Source of the DNA: Elgaria multicarinata webbii
Taxonomy: Eukaryota > Chordata > Lepidosauria > Squamata > Anguidae
DNA: 64,000 nucleotides
Assembly: GCF_023053635.1 (NCBI RefSeq)
Contig: NC_086173.1
Location: 142,695,197-142,759,196 of the forward strand
Direction: 5' to 3'
A model generated the notes under the pieces. That model searched no databases. It saw only the letters and a list, made by a program, of their open reading frames with translations, and had not been told where the DNA came from. Positions 11,895-24,737 of the stretch are shown piece after piece. The translations under genes were made by a program, and so were the position numbers. The first letter of the stretch is position 1, and every line of letters begins with the position of its first letter.

Positions 11895-14800
11895 AAATTC
11901 CAGACTTCCTAAATGAGGATGAATGTAAGTTAATTATCCACTTGGCTCAGCTGAAAGGGCTACAGAAAAGCCAAATTCTGCCCACAGAAGACTATGAGGA
12001 AGCTATGGAAATGATAGACATCAGCCAGATGGACATCTTTAATCTACTAGACCATAACCAGGATGGACAGCTGCAGCTCAAGGAGGTATTCAGGAATTTG
12101 CTATTAAGATGGACAATCATCTGTCAAGTATGCTTTAAGGTGGATTCCTGCATTGAGCAGGGGGTTGGATTCAGTGGCCTTATAGGCCCCTTCCAACTCT
12201 ACTATTCTGTGATTCTAAGTATGAACCAGGATAAACTACAGTTAACTCTAACTCTGCATTGACTCAAAAGCCAACTTCAGACTGGTTTACCATCCTGGGT
12301 TTTGTTTTGTTTTTGATAAATCGTAGTTAAAATTAACCTCAGTTTTAAAATTGGACATATGACAAACCATGGCTAGTTGAAAACAAGCAGATGCTTTTAA
12401 TTTCCACCCCATGGCCATGCTGGAGAGGGGAGGAAGCATGTGAGCCTGATGTACTCCCAGGTTCATGGTTTAGGATTGTGTCCACATGAAGCCACACTGT
12501 TAATATTGAGTAACTTTGGGTGTGGGAATGTAAATTCCTTTAATCTAATTGTGCATGGTCATCCTACCACAATACTTCATGTGGTCTAATTGACAGTATC
12601 AGTGAGGGCAAATTCCATATAGGGCAGAGGCCTGAAGGAGAAATTTCTTCTGTTTAAGAAATGTTGGCTTGTTGTAACGTTTCTCAGGCTTGCAGTCACA
12701 GGCATAATCAAAAATTGTCTGTATCTGTAGGTGCTTCAAAGATGAGAGATAGTGTTGACAATTGATTTCCATGTTTGTGGGTTCCATTAGCTAGGCTTAA
12801 GTTGGCAATGCTTGCAATAAAATTACCTCTATTCTGTCATGATTGGATTTACTGTTGACATGAAGAATTGGACATTGCCTTATTAGATCTTGCATTTGGC
12901 AGTGTAATAACTTCTGCCTCTATATAAAACAATGGCCTCATGTATGTTGCTGAATCCCCAAAACGCTGATGCATGTGCATCACTGAGCATAAGAACTAAT
13001 TTATGTTGCAGAAGATTTCCAGAGGTGACATGAAAGTTCCACCTTTTGTGTTTTATCTGTGGTCACTGTTCACACTCATACAATTCGTTAAGATATGACA
13101 TGCATACCTGAACTCAGTGAACACCACCATGTACACTGATGGTGCTATATAAATAAATAAATAAATAAAATGCAATCCTGCATGCTTTTTCTGTTATTTT
13201 CTTTGGAAGATGACTCCTACCTAACAATGATGGAATAAATTTGGGAGTTGGGATCTGAGGGGAAATTCTTATCTGAATGATCTTAGGAAAATCACTTGCT
13301 TTTTCTGTGCTCCAGATTTTCTAGGATGCAGCATTTGCATGTAAATTACATGCTAGACTCAGTTTTACATTCTAGATAATAGTTGCCAAGAAGCATTTAA
13401 TATATTTGTAATTTCAGGTGCTGACACATACCCGTCTAGGAAATGGCAGGTGGATGACGCCTGAGAGCATCCGGGAGATGTACACTGCAGTGAAAGCAGA
13501 CCCAGATGGCAATGGTGAGACAGAGTTAATGCTGCCTTCTAATCTAGTGTGTACCGTTGCTCTCCTAGCAGGGCTGAGCTTATTGGAATCGAGGAAGAGG
13601 AGACATCCCCAAATGAGTGCAGCATCAGGACAGTCCATAAGAGACTGCAAAGCAGATTTATTCAACATTATAAATAAATTGTTGTGCTCTTCCAAGCCTA
13701 TTAACAGAAGGAGAAACTGAGGCACAGGAATCAGAGGAGATACTCTTGATACATGTCAGAACCACTTTTTTCCTGTATATTCTAGTGTTCAGACTGGATT
13801 ATTCTGTATTCAGTATAGCCCACTGGTCTGTCAGCCAATCCACCCGGATGCAGAAACATTCCCACTCTCTTCCTAGCAAATGCTTCAAGAAATCCTTGGA
13901 AGGTTTTGGGTGAGATCTACTACAATTAATTGGGAGACTATTTATTAGGAAGAAGGCTTTTATGAACAGCCCGAATTCATTGTTCTTATGAGATCTATCT
14001 TGAGATGGGGCACATGGATGATGGGTAGTGGGGAACTTTGAGTAACAAGTTTATGCTTCATTTTACAGATGAGCTATTCAGAAAAAACATAACAAATTTA
14101 AAATACTGCAGAATACAAAGTAGTACTTGGAATTTCCAGCATTTCAGAATAAATTTGCTTTGCTTTCTAAACACCTGTGGAAGGAGCCTTAAGCTTCTGT
14201 GGGAAGGGGACTTCATAGCATTGGAACTACAATCCGGAAGACCCTGCTCTTCCCACTATACCCACAATACATTTACCTCACAGAAGCTTAAGAAGGAAAT
14301 TTCAGTAGGACTTCACTAACTGATTGTGAAAAACAATTATATGGAGAGAGGGGTGTTCCCTCAGGCATGCTAGGCAGCTGAACATTCAGTAACAACACGC
14401 ACGTAGTCTGTACACCAAAGCAAATACTTCTTTTGGTTCACTAGTAAATGGCTGTCTGGAGATGTCATCCGTTTCTCACTCCTTTCTTATCCCACACCCC
14501 ATCCCACTGGTCTTGACCCTGGCTCTAAGCCTGTTAACTAACATGTCTTTGCATTAATATTTAGTGCCTGAATTGTGTGGCAACTCAAGGTCTACTATTT
14601 TGTCAGAGAGCCTTTTCTAGTTGGCTGCTTGCTCTGCTGTGGCCTCTGGTATCTGATGGACAGTTGGATACAGAGGCAGTTTTCTCAGCCTGATTTCCCT
14701 CCACCCCTCTGCTTTATGCTAGAGGCTACATGGGTTCCAGGAGGCCTCAAGCATCCCACTGGCCTCCCCAGATCTCCTGCTGGCCCGGATGTATGCTGCA

Positions 14801-17800
14801 ACCTCTCCTGCTCTAATTAGAATGCCTTCAGTTGAACGCCTCTCCATTTCCTAATCAAATTAAGTAAACGGGCAAAGTGTGTAGACTCGCTGCCAGCTTG
14901 CCTGATGATCTACACAGCCCTGGAGAGATTGCTTTGGAGTGGGAAACAGCACTATGGTGAATGGAGAACGGGGCTCCAAATCCGGTGGGTAAGCCCATGC
15001 CCTGATGCCCTTTGAGCTTGTGACGTCTTTGGCAGAGGCCAGGGGAGGATGCACTGTTTGTGGCATTTCCAGCACTGTAAACATTGCTGAACTAAAGAAC
15101 TTCAATTAAGGTCCCGCTGCCCTGTTTGGGGCGTCCGGGGTGGCCTCACTTCCCGAGTGCTGCTCCTTCCATTGTTACCAGAGTGGCAGCAAGTAAGCCA
15201 AGGGTCATAACCTGGATGTGGCGATAGATCATGGGAGGCTGAAGGAATAGAGGGATAGAAAATGGGTGCATGCACTGGAAATAAACGACCATCATGGCCG
15301 TCCTAAGTTGACCTCTCCTCAGATTCTGTTCCTTTCCTCTTTCCTTTACAATGAACTGTGACTAGGGCTGCTGTTCTGTGATTCCTGCCTGCGTGGCATC
15401 TTATGTTTATGATAGTTTTTAAAACCAACTTTTAGCTCTCCTGTGGAGAGAGGGTTGAATGAATAACGTGCAGGTGTCTGCTGGACTTCAGTATTCATGG
15501 GCAGTGCTGCTGTGACGTGCATGGCTGTTCCACCCTCTGAGCCTCTAGTCAGTCATGTTCCTCTTTCCTTACAATATCTGTTGTGTCTACAGTAGCTCTA
15601 GAAAGGCCTGTTCTTCAGCCAAGGCGCACAGACTAATTGTTTGGGTTTGCCAGATGTTGCTCCTACTTTTTTATATATACATATACTAATTTTTCTTCCT
15701 TGAGACTAAACATTTCTGATACATCTTTAGACTTGCCAGTTTGCTATTTCTGCCTTGTAAGGCAGCCTAGAAATATTTGAAATACATTAAAAATAAATAT
15801 TCAGGCATGCACACTATTTGGAGCACTAATGCCAAACTTTGAAGACTTCCTGGAATAATTAGCCATTGTTTCCTGTTGCATCCAAACAGGAAACACTGGT
15901 TTCCAGAATCCTGGTAACCATTGTTTCCCAGTTAAGACACAATGGAATACTTTGGTTAATTAACCCAGGAAGTCTTTGACCACATTGTGCTGGGAAGTGC
16001 ATTCGATATGTACATTTGAACCAAGGCATTATGTTGGTATAGACCAGTTGTTTAAAAAATACAGTGAATATCTATTTTAGAGCTTTAAAAATAATCTTGT
16101 TTCTTTTTAAAATTTATTGTCCACGTTGTGAAGGTTGGCCAAGATGGCTGCAGTCTTGCTATCGCCTTCTGGACCAAGAGGGTTAATGCAAACCGCTCTC
16201 AAGAACCATCTTAGAAAAACAGCCTGTTACGCACTTCTCCCAGAAGTCAGCACCTGGGTAGTTATCAGCAAGGCCCAAGGCCGAGGGCAATTAGCATTGA
16301 CTGGTTTCAGCTGTGGGAAAAGTGGCTTGGGGCTGGAGGCCCAAGTGGAGCTTGGGATTGACTAGTGTGGGTCATGGTACTGGCTGGTCCGAAAAGGGAT
16401 AAAGGAGTGGGCAGCCAGGGACCTGGAACTACACGCGTGTTGAGCGGGATATCCCTGGCGAGCTAGGTTACTGCTTGGTTTTAGAAAGGTTTTTTGTGTT
16501 TTAAGTGCCTGGATGCTCCAGGGATGACTAGTCGCCTTTGAAGCATGATTTATAATGGGTTAATGTTTTAAGTGATTGATTGTTTGCTGATAAACTTACC
16601 CTTAAACCTCTTACCTCCTCCCCTTTCCCCCTTTCTCCTTCCCTTTCCCTTGCATTCCCTTATCTGTGTATTCCATGTGCTTTGACTGGAGCCTTATGTG
16701 TTATATTTAGTGTGTGTAAATAAAGCTGCTTCAGTCCTTAGTCTGTAATGTGTGCATGGTTATTCACCGAAGGGCTGGCTAATATCGTCTTGGTACAGGG
16801 TTAGGGAGGTAAGGATCTGGGTTACCGGGCGATTGGTTCAGAGCCTACCTTGCAGGGAGGTTGGGTGGACCCCAGCCTTCCTTCACACTCATGTTAAATA
16901 ATGAACCAGAGAAACTCAATAATGATACAAATTGTAGATTGGGAGTTATTCAGACCTGACTTAGTTGTATCACGTTACAAATGAATATTGCAAGCAATCT
17001 TTCAAGTCATAGTGGTTTGTATATGTTAGGGGGAATTTGAGTTGAAAGGCTAATGTGCATAATAACCAGCCATTGTGCACACTCGCCATGCTAGCTGAAC
17101 AGTGGGACAGTGCAGTCACTCCCCTCTTCCCCACCACTCAGCTGTTTCTCAGCTGTGAGGATGGATGGGGGTGAATGGTGTATGTGAATCTGTTCTCACA
17201 TCCATCCATCCACAAATTGAATGGATAGATGGAGGTGTGAAAGAGGAGAAAAGAGAGAGAGTGGTGGAGGATCTTTCTTTTTCTCACCCACCCCCTTTGC
17301 AGCTGTCCATGGATGGATTCACACTCACCCTATCTATCCATTCACACAGTTGCGCAGTGAGAAAGGATGTGCTATGTTTAGTTCTTAGTTTAGTTTTGCA
17401 ACTAAGCTTACACATGATATTCTGCCAGTTTTTAAATGTAATTTTAGAGTTATCACAGGTGGACAATGGAAGAGGTAAACATCCTATGCCCTTCATATGT
17501 TTCCCATGTTACTGGAAGGAGTCAGTTCCGAAATCTTTCTATGCCTAGTGGCGATGACATGATTCAGTGGATAATGCGTAGGTCTTAGCGCCATCATGAT
17601 TTCAGGAGCAGTATCTGTATATGCGCTGCTAATCTTCAGTACATTTTCGGTTCCCCCAGACTGTAACTGTGTTATATTGCAAGCTGGGAAGGCTGGCAAG
17701 CTGTGAACTAGGTGTCAGCTACTTCATTTAGAAGGAAAATAGACTCTTTTGTGGTCTCTCTATAATTGTGGAAGCTTATACTGTGACTACAGAAACTGCT

Positions 17801-20800
17801 GTTCAGAACCTTCTATGGCTCTAGCTAGGGAAGAGGGGCTCTTATTCCCTCCCCCCTGTTAACAAGGGGTGGGGCAAGAGTCTTTCCATTCACTTATGAT
17901 CTGACTGCTGGGCTAACTGCAGTAGAAAGAGGCTTCTCTGATATTTTTTGCCTCAGGCTCTTGATTTTGGGTTTTTACTTGGGTTCCACTTCTTTTAACT
18001 TCTTCCCCCCCCCTTTTTTTTTTTTTTTTGCTAAGACTCCTGCTTTATTTTAGCTGGGAATAGTTGTTTCCATTTAAGGCACACTAGATGCTTGCTAGAG
18101 GGTTGGTTGGCTAATTCAGCTCTGATGTGGCATAAATGCTTGCAGCGACGTGAAGCTACCAGCAGCTTGTGCTTTTTCTCTTCGTTTTGCCAGGCGTGCT
18201 GAGCTTGGAGGAGTTTAAGCAACTGAACATCCGGGACTTCCACAAGTATATGGGGAGCCAAAAAGTGAAGATGAGTGATCTGGTGCGGAACAGCCAGCAC
18301 ACTTGGCTGTATCAAGGCGAGGGGGCACATCAAATCATGCGCTCCATACAGCAAAGGTAAATGCACTCCTGGGCTAAGGGTGGCACAGAAATATTTAACT
18401 GAAACAGAGAGAGAGACTGATCACCACTTGCAGCTGTACTAAGATGCTGCTCAGTTTTATTATCTGCTGTAAGGTTCTCAACTGATTTAAATGCGTTTTT
18501 AGACTATTAATCATCTGTGCTTTTAAAGACAAAAAACAAAGCTCATTCCCTGCCCTCCAGAGCATACAGAGATGCAGCAAAAACCTGAAAAGTAACTCAG
18601 GACCAAACTTAGAAAATAGGTTACATGTGTGTGCATTTAACGTGTCTTGATTTTACTTTTAAAAAATAGCAGTTGGGTGGGGTGTGTAGATCTGGACTGC
18701 AATGCATGGGGATGTGGTTTTAACTCTTTCCCTCTGCACTGCAGTCCTGATGAAAATTCTTCCCCCACCCTCCTGCCCACCCAAAGCTGGTATTTGCCCT
18801 AGGAGGGAAGCAGCCATTGGCACCTTGGGGCTCTCTTCTTACCAAACTGACAGGACAGTTTTAAGCATGTTTACTCAACAGTAAGTCCCACTGAGTTCAT
18901 TGAGATTTATTCCCTAGTCAGTATGTTTAGGATTGCAACCTGAACGTGTCAGCTTTGCTCTCTCTTTTTTGTTTTTCATTTAAAATATTTTAAAGCAGGG
19001 GTGGGCAAAAAGAAGATTTCTAGATGTTTTGAACTTCAGTCCCCAGTATTCCTAACCTTTGGCCATGCTATTGGGGGCTTCTGAGAGTCCAAAACATCTG
19101 GAGATCTACTTTCTGCTTACCCCTGCTTTAAATGACGGTTTGTTGTTTATTCGTTCAGTCGTTTCCGACTCTTCGTGACTTCATGGACCAGCCCACGCCA
19201 GAGCTTTCTGTCGGCTGTCGCCACCCCTAGTTCCCCCAAGGTCAAGTCTGTCACCTCCAGAATATCATCCACCCATCTTGCCCTTGGTCGGCCCCTCTTC
19301 CTTTTGCCTTCCACTTTCCCTAGCATCAGCCTCTTCTCCAGGGTATCCTGTCTTCTCATTATGTGGCAAGAGTGGTTATTTCAGCTCTCCTTCATAAGGT
19401 TAGCATCTCAGCGCCTTTTGTGTTTTAGGAAAGGAGGAACGTGAGAGAAAAAGTTGCTTTTCTATTTCATGCAAGTGATCAAGGCCAACATTACTATTAG
19501 ATTTTTTAAAAAGTGTCCTCAATTCAGGCTTCACCTGCATGAACACTTTGCAATTGAATATCAAAAAGCAATATACAAATACTGTATTTCTCTTAATTTG
19601 GGTATCTTAATAGAAGGGAGCAAGTGTGAATAAATTCTAGATCACTGACACCAATTGGCTTCTATAAAGGCCATTTGGTTACTGTCTTGGTCTTATCTGG
19701 TACAACCCTTCCATTGCTGTCAAGAGGGGAGGGGACACTAGTGGCATGGTGGGAATCTTTGTGGAAATATATATAGTTCAATAGTTGTGTTGGCCTGCCT
19801 CTGCTTCTCCTTCTTCAGGGTGATTCATTTAACCCGTCTGCCCCCAGAGATTGTGGAGCACAGTGAACCCCTGCAGGTGGTGCGATATGACCAGGGTGGG
19901 CACTACCATGCCCACATGGACAGTGGGCCAGTGTTCCCAGAGACAGCATGCAGTCACACCAAACTGATCTCCAATGAAACTGCTCCGTTTGAGACCTCAT
20001 GCCGGTGAGTCAAGAACGTGAAAAGGACATTTACTTTCTGGTGTTCTGTTCTCTCCCATTAATGTTTTTAGGGAAGTAAACATTCAAATGTAAAGACTCC
20101 AGTCAGTTTGCATCACTTAACCATGGGGAGGTCAAAGGTCAGAGTACGTTTTGTTTTTCTGATGTAGGAATTATGGGGAGAAAGCTTCTTGTCTTCCTTT
20201 GGCAAACCAAAAATGCAGTGGTGTCTCCACTTCAATTAAATATAAAATATGTATTGATCTAGTTCCCCACTCACGAGTTCTTAATGTATGTTAATGTGAT
20301 TTTTATCTTTATATTCCATTTGTGTTCATTATTTTAATTTTAATTTTATCCATTTTTAATCTACTTAACTTATTTATTTTAGCTTATCTTTTTACTTGTT
20401 TTTATTATGTCGAATTGTGATGGCTTATCGCTTTTAGCTATAAGGATTTCATTCATAGTCCTGAAACCAAGGCTGATGGCCTCAGTTATTTTAGACATCT
20501 CAGGGAAATGCTGCCCTGAAAATATCCTTAGGATGGAATCCTGTGCATGTTTAGAAAGAAAGAAGTCCTACAGATCCCAGCATTCCACAGCCAGCATGGC
20601 TGGGAGTTGTAGTCTATTTCTGTCTAAGCATGGATAGGATTGCATCCTATACAGCAGACTGTAGATAGAAACAGGAACAGAGAGAGAACCTATCAACTCC
20701 TCTGTAAAGGGAAGAACTAAATATTTTCAGTGCTTCAGAACTGAACCTATGGCAATCGCCCCATCTTTTTACAGCTATGTGACAGTACTCTTCTACCTGA

Positions 20801-22438
20801 ATAATGTGACAGGAGGCGGAGAGACCACTTTTCCTATTGCTGACAACAGGACCTATGAAGAGTTGGTAAGGGTCTTTCTTTGTATGTGCCCTATTTTTGC
20901 TTCTGTAAAACCTAGATTAAGGTTCCTCTGGTACTACTTTGTTTTCAGTTGTGGATGAGAATTTCATGGGCCAACAGCATAAATTTGCAAAGATACAGGA
21001 AAAGAAAAGTGTGAAACGTTTAAAATAGGACTTGTCAGCCAATTAATTGTCAGCCAATTAAAGAAATCTTAGGGTGCTCCATTGGATATTGCAGGACATT
21101 TCTCAGTAAATGTGCCTAGGATTGTACTGTAGTTGGATAAAAACAATAGTTCTGATGCAAGTAGCATACTTTTTTTTTAAAGAAGATATACAGATCTAGT
21201 GTAGTAGGTATTGTCTTACAAGTAGCATTCTTCTTGTATATTATCTGCAGGTTTTATGAGTACTTGTTTTAAAAATAATATTCTTTAAAAAAAAGTCTGC
21301 TGCCCAATTAATCGGGTACTTTTTTAGTTAATTAAAATACTTTAATCACTAAACTGATTAAATATTGCAGACGTAAAAGTAATAAGATACATTGAATCTG
21401 ATAGGGGCAATCTGGATACCATAAATGTGCTATACTATTTTGTTATGGGAAGATTCAATAGTTTGTTCCCGGAAAAACAACAGCTCGTTGTGAGGATCGT
21501 AGTAGCACGAGTACTGGATACTATCTGTAATACCTGCCTGATGCGCAAAATACATCCTTGTATTTCTATGTCATCTTTTAAACTTCTAAAAATTTTCTCT
21601 CCCTTGGGAGCACAGTCCTATGTGGCTAGTAGGTAGCCTCTGAAGTCAGAGGCTGCCGAATATCATAATGCAGGGCGACTGGAGCATGGAGGCAATCCTT
21701 GCCTCCATGCTCCAGCCGCCTTGCATTTTTGTTCGGTGAGATTATCTTACCTTTCTTTGAATTAAAATCAAGGTGGCTTATAAATATGGAACTGTTTTAT
21801 TGGGAGATGTATGTAAAGGGGGATAAGAATAATGGTAGTGGATGACCTGCGCTTTTAATATTCTTTTTTTTTCTTCTTCTGGAATACAGCACAATAAGCA
21901 TTTTCCTCTTTTCTTCCAGTCTCTAATCCAGAATGATGTTGACCTACGTGACACTCGTAAACACTGTGATAAGGGAAACTTACGTGTAAAACCCCTGCAA
22001 GGCACTGCTGTCTTCTGGTACAATTACCTCTCAGATGGGGAAGGTAATATGTCCTCTTAAGGCAAGAGTCTATCAGGATCTCTGAGCTACATTCATCTTT
22101 ATGCTGAGTTCTGATTATTGCTCCCTGGCTGGCTAATTGAGAATCCCAAGAGGCTCATCTGTAAGAGGGTGAGACGTGGCTTCTCTCAGGAGTGGTTCAT
22201 GGGTTCTTGTCTCCTTGCAGGTTGGGTTGGCGACCTAGATGAATATTCCTTGCATGGAGGCTGCTTAGTCACTGAAGGAACCAAGTGGATTGCCAACAAC
22301 TGGATCAATGTTGATCCTAACAAGAAGCGACAGCTCCAGTTCCAAGAGGAGATGGCTCGATATACAAACAATGAGGATGAGGACCAAAGCGAGTGGACTG
22401 TGGATAAATCCTACAGCAACGTACACGTAGAACTGTAG
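11895..22438 (+). CDS. P4HTM: Transmembrane prolyl 4-hydroxylase, exons 2-8 (5' exon not in view)
   Basis: Exons: 11895-12085, 13418-13514, 18194-18356, 19819-20004, 20775-20865, 21920-22043, 22221-22438; all GT-AG and phase-consistent, 1,070 nt, stop TAG. It starts mid-protein at [19 protein letters not shown], about residue 147 of human P4HTM. Two EF-hand loops are visible: [12 protein letters not shown] in exon 2 and DPDGNGVLSLEE across exons 3/4. The 2-oxoglutarate/Fe site is present: HMD at 19913-19921, distal His at 22253-22255 (SLHGGC) and Lys at 22283-22285 (TKW). N-glycosylation sites include NNVT and NRT. Family knowledge: an ER-membrane hydroxylase that can act on HIF-alpha, with a lumenal catalytic domain. 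The N-terminal exon with the transmembrane helix is not found between 1 and 11894, so it probably lies upstream of the window. No disabling change is seen. Confidence 0.93.
12100..12216 (+). mobile_element. CR1 LINE 3' end
   Basis: Ends with the CR1 signature: GAGCAGGGGGTTGGATTC, then CCTTATAGGCCCCTTCCAAC, then CTATTCTGTGATTCT. It is only the terminal ~115 bp and lies in P4HTM intron 2. Confidence 0.85.
13095..13170 (+). mobile_element. L2-like LINE 3' tip
   Basis: CACCATGTACACTGATGGTG followed by CTATATAAATAAATAAATAA, identical in design to the ends at 29.3 and 56.1 kb. Only the tail is present. Confidence 0.75.
15836..15982. mobile_element. Possible foldback MITE
   Basis: TTTGAAGACTTCCTGG at the left and CCAGGAAGTCTTTGA at the right are inverted copies about 145 bp apart. 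Inner words (CCATTGTTTCC, GGAAACA) also recur in inverted orientation. No target duplication is obvious. Confidence 0.45.
16127..16887 (+). mobile_element. Solo-LTR-like element (endogenous retrovirus remnant)
   Basis: A 761-bp block starts TGTGAAGG and ends CCTTCACA, a perfect 8-bp inverted terminal pair in the TG...CA format of LTRs. A GATAAAGG TATA-like site lies near 16396 and AATAAA at 16719-16724, giving a U3-R-U5 layout. No internal coding region is attached, so it looks like a solo LTR. The flanking short direct repeats are not convincing. A gamma- or epsilon-type retroviral family is possible but not decidable. Age probably moderate. Confidence 0.55.
18996..19125. mobile_element. hAT-like foldback MITE
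   Basis: Begins CAGGGGTGGGCAAAAAG and ends CTGCTTACCCCTG, with inner inverted arms around TCTAGATGTTTTGAACTTC and CCAAAACATCTGGAGA. Flanks TTTTAAAG and CTTTAAAT are a near-match 8-bp target duplication, as expected for hAT elements. Confidence 0.75.
19138..19366 (-). mobile_element. BovB (RTE) LINE 3' end fragment
   Basis: On the minus strand the last ORF segment reads [20 protein letters not shown], with [17 protein letters not shown], followed by the BovB 3' end (plus strand TTATTCGTTCAGTCGTTTCC). It is nearly the same wording as ruminant BovB. It lies in P4HTM intron 4. Confidence 0.9.
21670..21724. other. Long nearly perfect hairpin in P4HTM intron 6
   Basis: CTGGAGCATGGAGGCAA (21679-21695) is followed by a 3-nt loop and its exact reverse complement (21699-21715). 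The stem extends outwards through GGCG/CGCC and GCA/TGC with one mismatch and one wobble, about 26 pairs in all. It could be a tiny foldback element or a structured RNA. Confidence 0.7.
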
Positions 22439-23373
22439 TGCTTGGAGGTGCTTCTTCGTTGACTTGGAAGAAACCTTTTTTGCACTTGCCAGTTTCAACC
22501 CTTGTAATTTCCCACCTTTCTCCATCCCCACATATCTCCGCAGAGAATACTAGCTGTGTTCCAGCCTTGCATTTCTGACTAGACTAGAGGAAGCAGAGAC
22601 TGGATGGGTGCATGGTTCAGTGGTTCATAAATGCAGTCTGAGGGAGATGGTAATTGGATACAGCAGGAGAAATGGCGGTAGCTTGCTCTTTAGGCTACGG
22701 TTCATGCTTGTATCTTTTTTTAATGGCTGGCTTTGCTGCAGGAAGTTCTGGATCTCTGAGTGTGCCCTCCCCATGGCCTGTGCAGTCAGCCTTCAGGATT
22801 TTACCTCTTCTTCATCCTGAGCCATTTGTTGTATTGGAATGCCATTCTGTTTCTTCTCCTCTAGCTGGCTTTGCAGCTGCATTCCTGACACCAGCCTTTC
22901 TCTTGTGCTATCACAAGATCTCCACTCTCTGTGAGCAAGTGAGCTTGGGCCATGCGAGTTGATCATTTACAGGACCAGATGGCAGTAAGATCCCACATCA
23001 GTCAAACTGATCTCTGAAAATGTTCTTCTGCTCATTCTAAGTTGCTCTTATGGAGTGTAGCTGTTGCTCCTCGCCCTGTACGCCCAGGTCACCATTTTAC
23101 AGTGCACTCATATATATGTCTACTCAGATGTAAGCCTCATCGGGTTCAATGGGGCTTATTCCCAGGTAAGTGTGTAGAGGATTGCAGGCTTATGTACATA
23201 GTGATATAAGAGGGCCCTTGAGCAACTGTGTGTTAAGGAAGATGCAGGGGCTGCAGGTACTGGAATCGTCCCAGGTGATTCTAATGCTCATCATGGAGAA
23301 GTCTTCTCAGGGGTCGGACATGGTTCTGAATAAGGACATGGTTCTGAAATATTTATTGTGTTGACTATCAGGG

Positions 23374-23379
23374 AATAAA
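23374..23379 (+). promoter_or_regulatory. Candidate poly(A) signal for P4HTM
   Basis: AATAAA about 940 nt after the P4HTM stop, in the same orientation, with GT-rich sequence just downstream (GAAGTGTTCAAGTGTGC). The 3' UTR would run from 22439 to about 23400. Confidence 0.5.
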
Positions 23380-23607
23380 AGGGAAGTGTTCAAGTGTGCA
23401 ATAGCAGCTGGTGTGCTGTACTTGTCGAGATTTTCACTTTAGTAACTTTTGTGTGCTTAGTTTAAGCTTGAGTATTTTTGCCGAAGAAATCTTCCACTCC
23501 ATTTAGTTTTTGGTTTGGGTCAGCAGCATACTTGGCCCTCCTCCTCCTCCTCCTTGCAGATAGACAGCTACAGTATATGCAGATTGGAAGCAGCGGAGTC
23601 CCTCAGT

Positions 23608-24115
23608 CATGAACATCAGAACAGCCCTGCTGGATCAAACCAAAGGTCCATCTAGGCCAGCATCCTTTCCTGCAGGGACTAGCCAGTTGCCGCTTTGAAG
23701 CCATGTACATGAGGGCCATAGCCCTCTTCTCAGCAACAGGCATTCAGTGGCATATTTTCTCTGAAAATGGAGATTCCATATAGCCATCAGGGCTGGTAGC
23801 CATGGATAGACCAGTCCTCCCTGAATTTGCCTAATCCCCTTTTAAGTTCATCTAAAATAGTGGTCATGTTAGACCACATCTTATGGCTGTGAATTCCATA
23901 AATTAATTGTAAATTGTGTTTTGATGTACTTTCTTCAGCCCATCCTGAATCTTCTCTACACTGTGTGTAATTTTATATACCTCTATGGCACTTCCCACCT
24001 TTCTTCGAAATTAAAAATCCCCAACAATATAGTATTTTCTCATAGGGAAGGTATTGCAGCCTATTTTGGTTGTTGTTTTTCTGCATCTTTTCCAGCTCTA
24101 CAATATCATTTTTGA
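23608..24115 (-). mobile_element. CR1 LINE 3' region, minus strand
   Basis: Plus strand shows CAGCCCTGCTGGATCAAACC then AAAGGTCCATCTAGGCCAGC, and further on CCTAATCCCCTTTTAAGTTC and GTGAATTCCATAAATTAA. These are the reverse complement of the last ~500 bp of a common reptile CR1 subfamily. Confidence 0.8.
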
Positions 24116-24534
24116 GATGAGGCTAACCAAAGGTTTTCCCCTATATCTGTACCTAAAACACAAGGCCCCCTGACTTAAGTATTAACTTAATACTTAAGTA
24201 TTAACTTAATAATTAAGTATTAACTTTTTCTGGGTGTAAATAATAACGGAGGGGAATTGAAAAGGACATGGAAAAAGTGGAACCTCAGTGAAATACAGAG
24301 AAGATTTCCTGTACCACTGTGCTGTGCCACAGGAGGTTCCTGGCGGTAGGCAAACACCTCCATGTCTGTTAAGGAAGCTAGGATTAATTGCTTGTTCTCG
24401 TTTCCCTTTCCCTCCTTCTCTCTGCCCTCTCAATAGGCCTAATCAAAGTGACTGTTTGAAACCAATTCTAAGCCCAATAACAGTCTTCTCTAAAGAGCCA
24501 CTCTAGAAGATATACTTAAAGATTATGTACTAGG

Positions 24535-24737
24535 ACAGGGATCAAGTCAAGGTGAGAGCAGTAGGACAATGGAACCAGTTATCTAGGGAGGTCGTGGTCT
24601 CTCCCACCCTAGAGGCCTTCAAGAGGCAGCTGGACAACCATCTGTTATGGATGCTCTAAAGTGGATTCCTGCATGGAGCAGGGGGTTGGACTCAATGGCC
24701 TTATAGGCCCCTTCCAACTCTACTATTCTATGACTCC
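24535..24737 (+). mobile_element. CR1 LINE 3' end
   Basis: Contains CCAGTTATCTAGGGAGGTCG, TTCAAGAGGCAGCTGGACAA and the terminal TATAGGCCCCTTCCAACTC with CTATTCTATGACTC, the standard CR1 end. Confidence 0.9.

Noticed and set aside
12086-12262. Open continuation of P4HTM exon 2
   Set aside because: The family sequence stops at LKE|V; the continuation runs past a splice donor into a CR1 3' end.
18003-18030. Long C/T tract as a special element
   Set aside because: It is a plain polypyrimidine run about 160 bp before P4HTM exon 4, of no clear significance.
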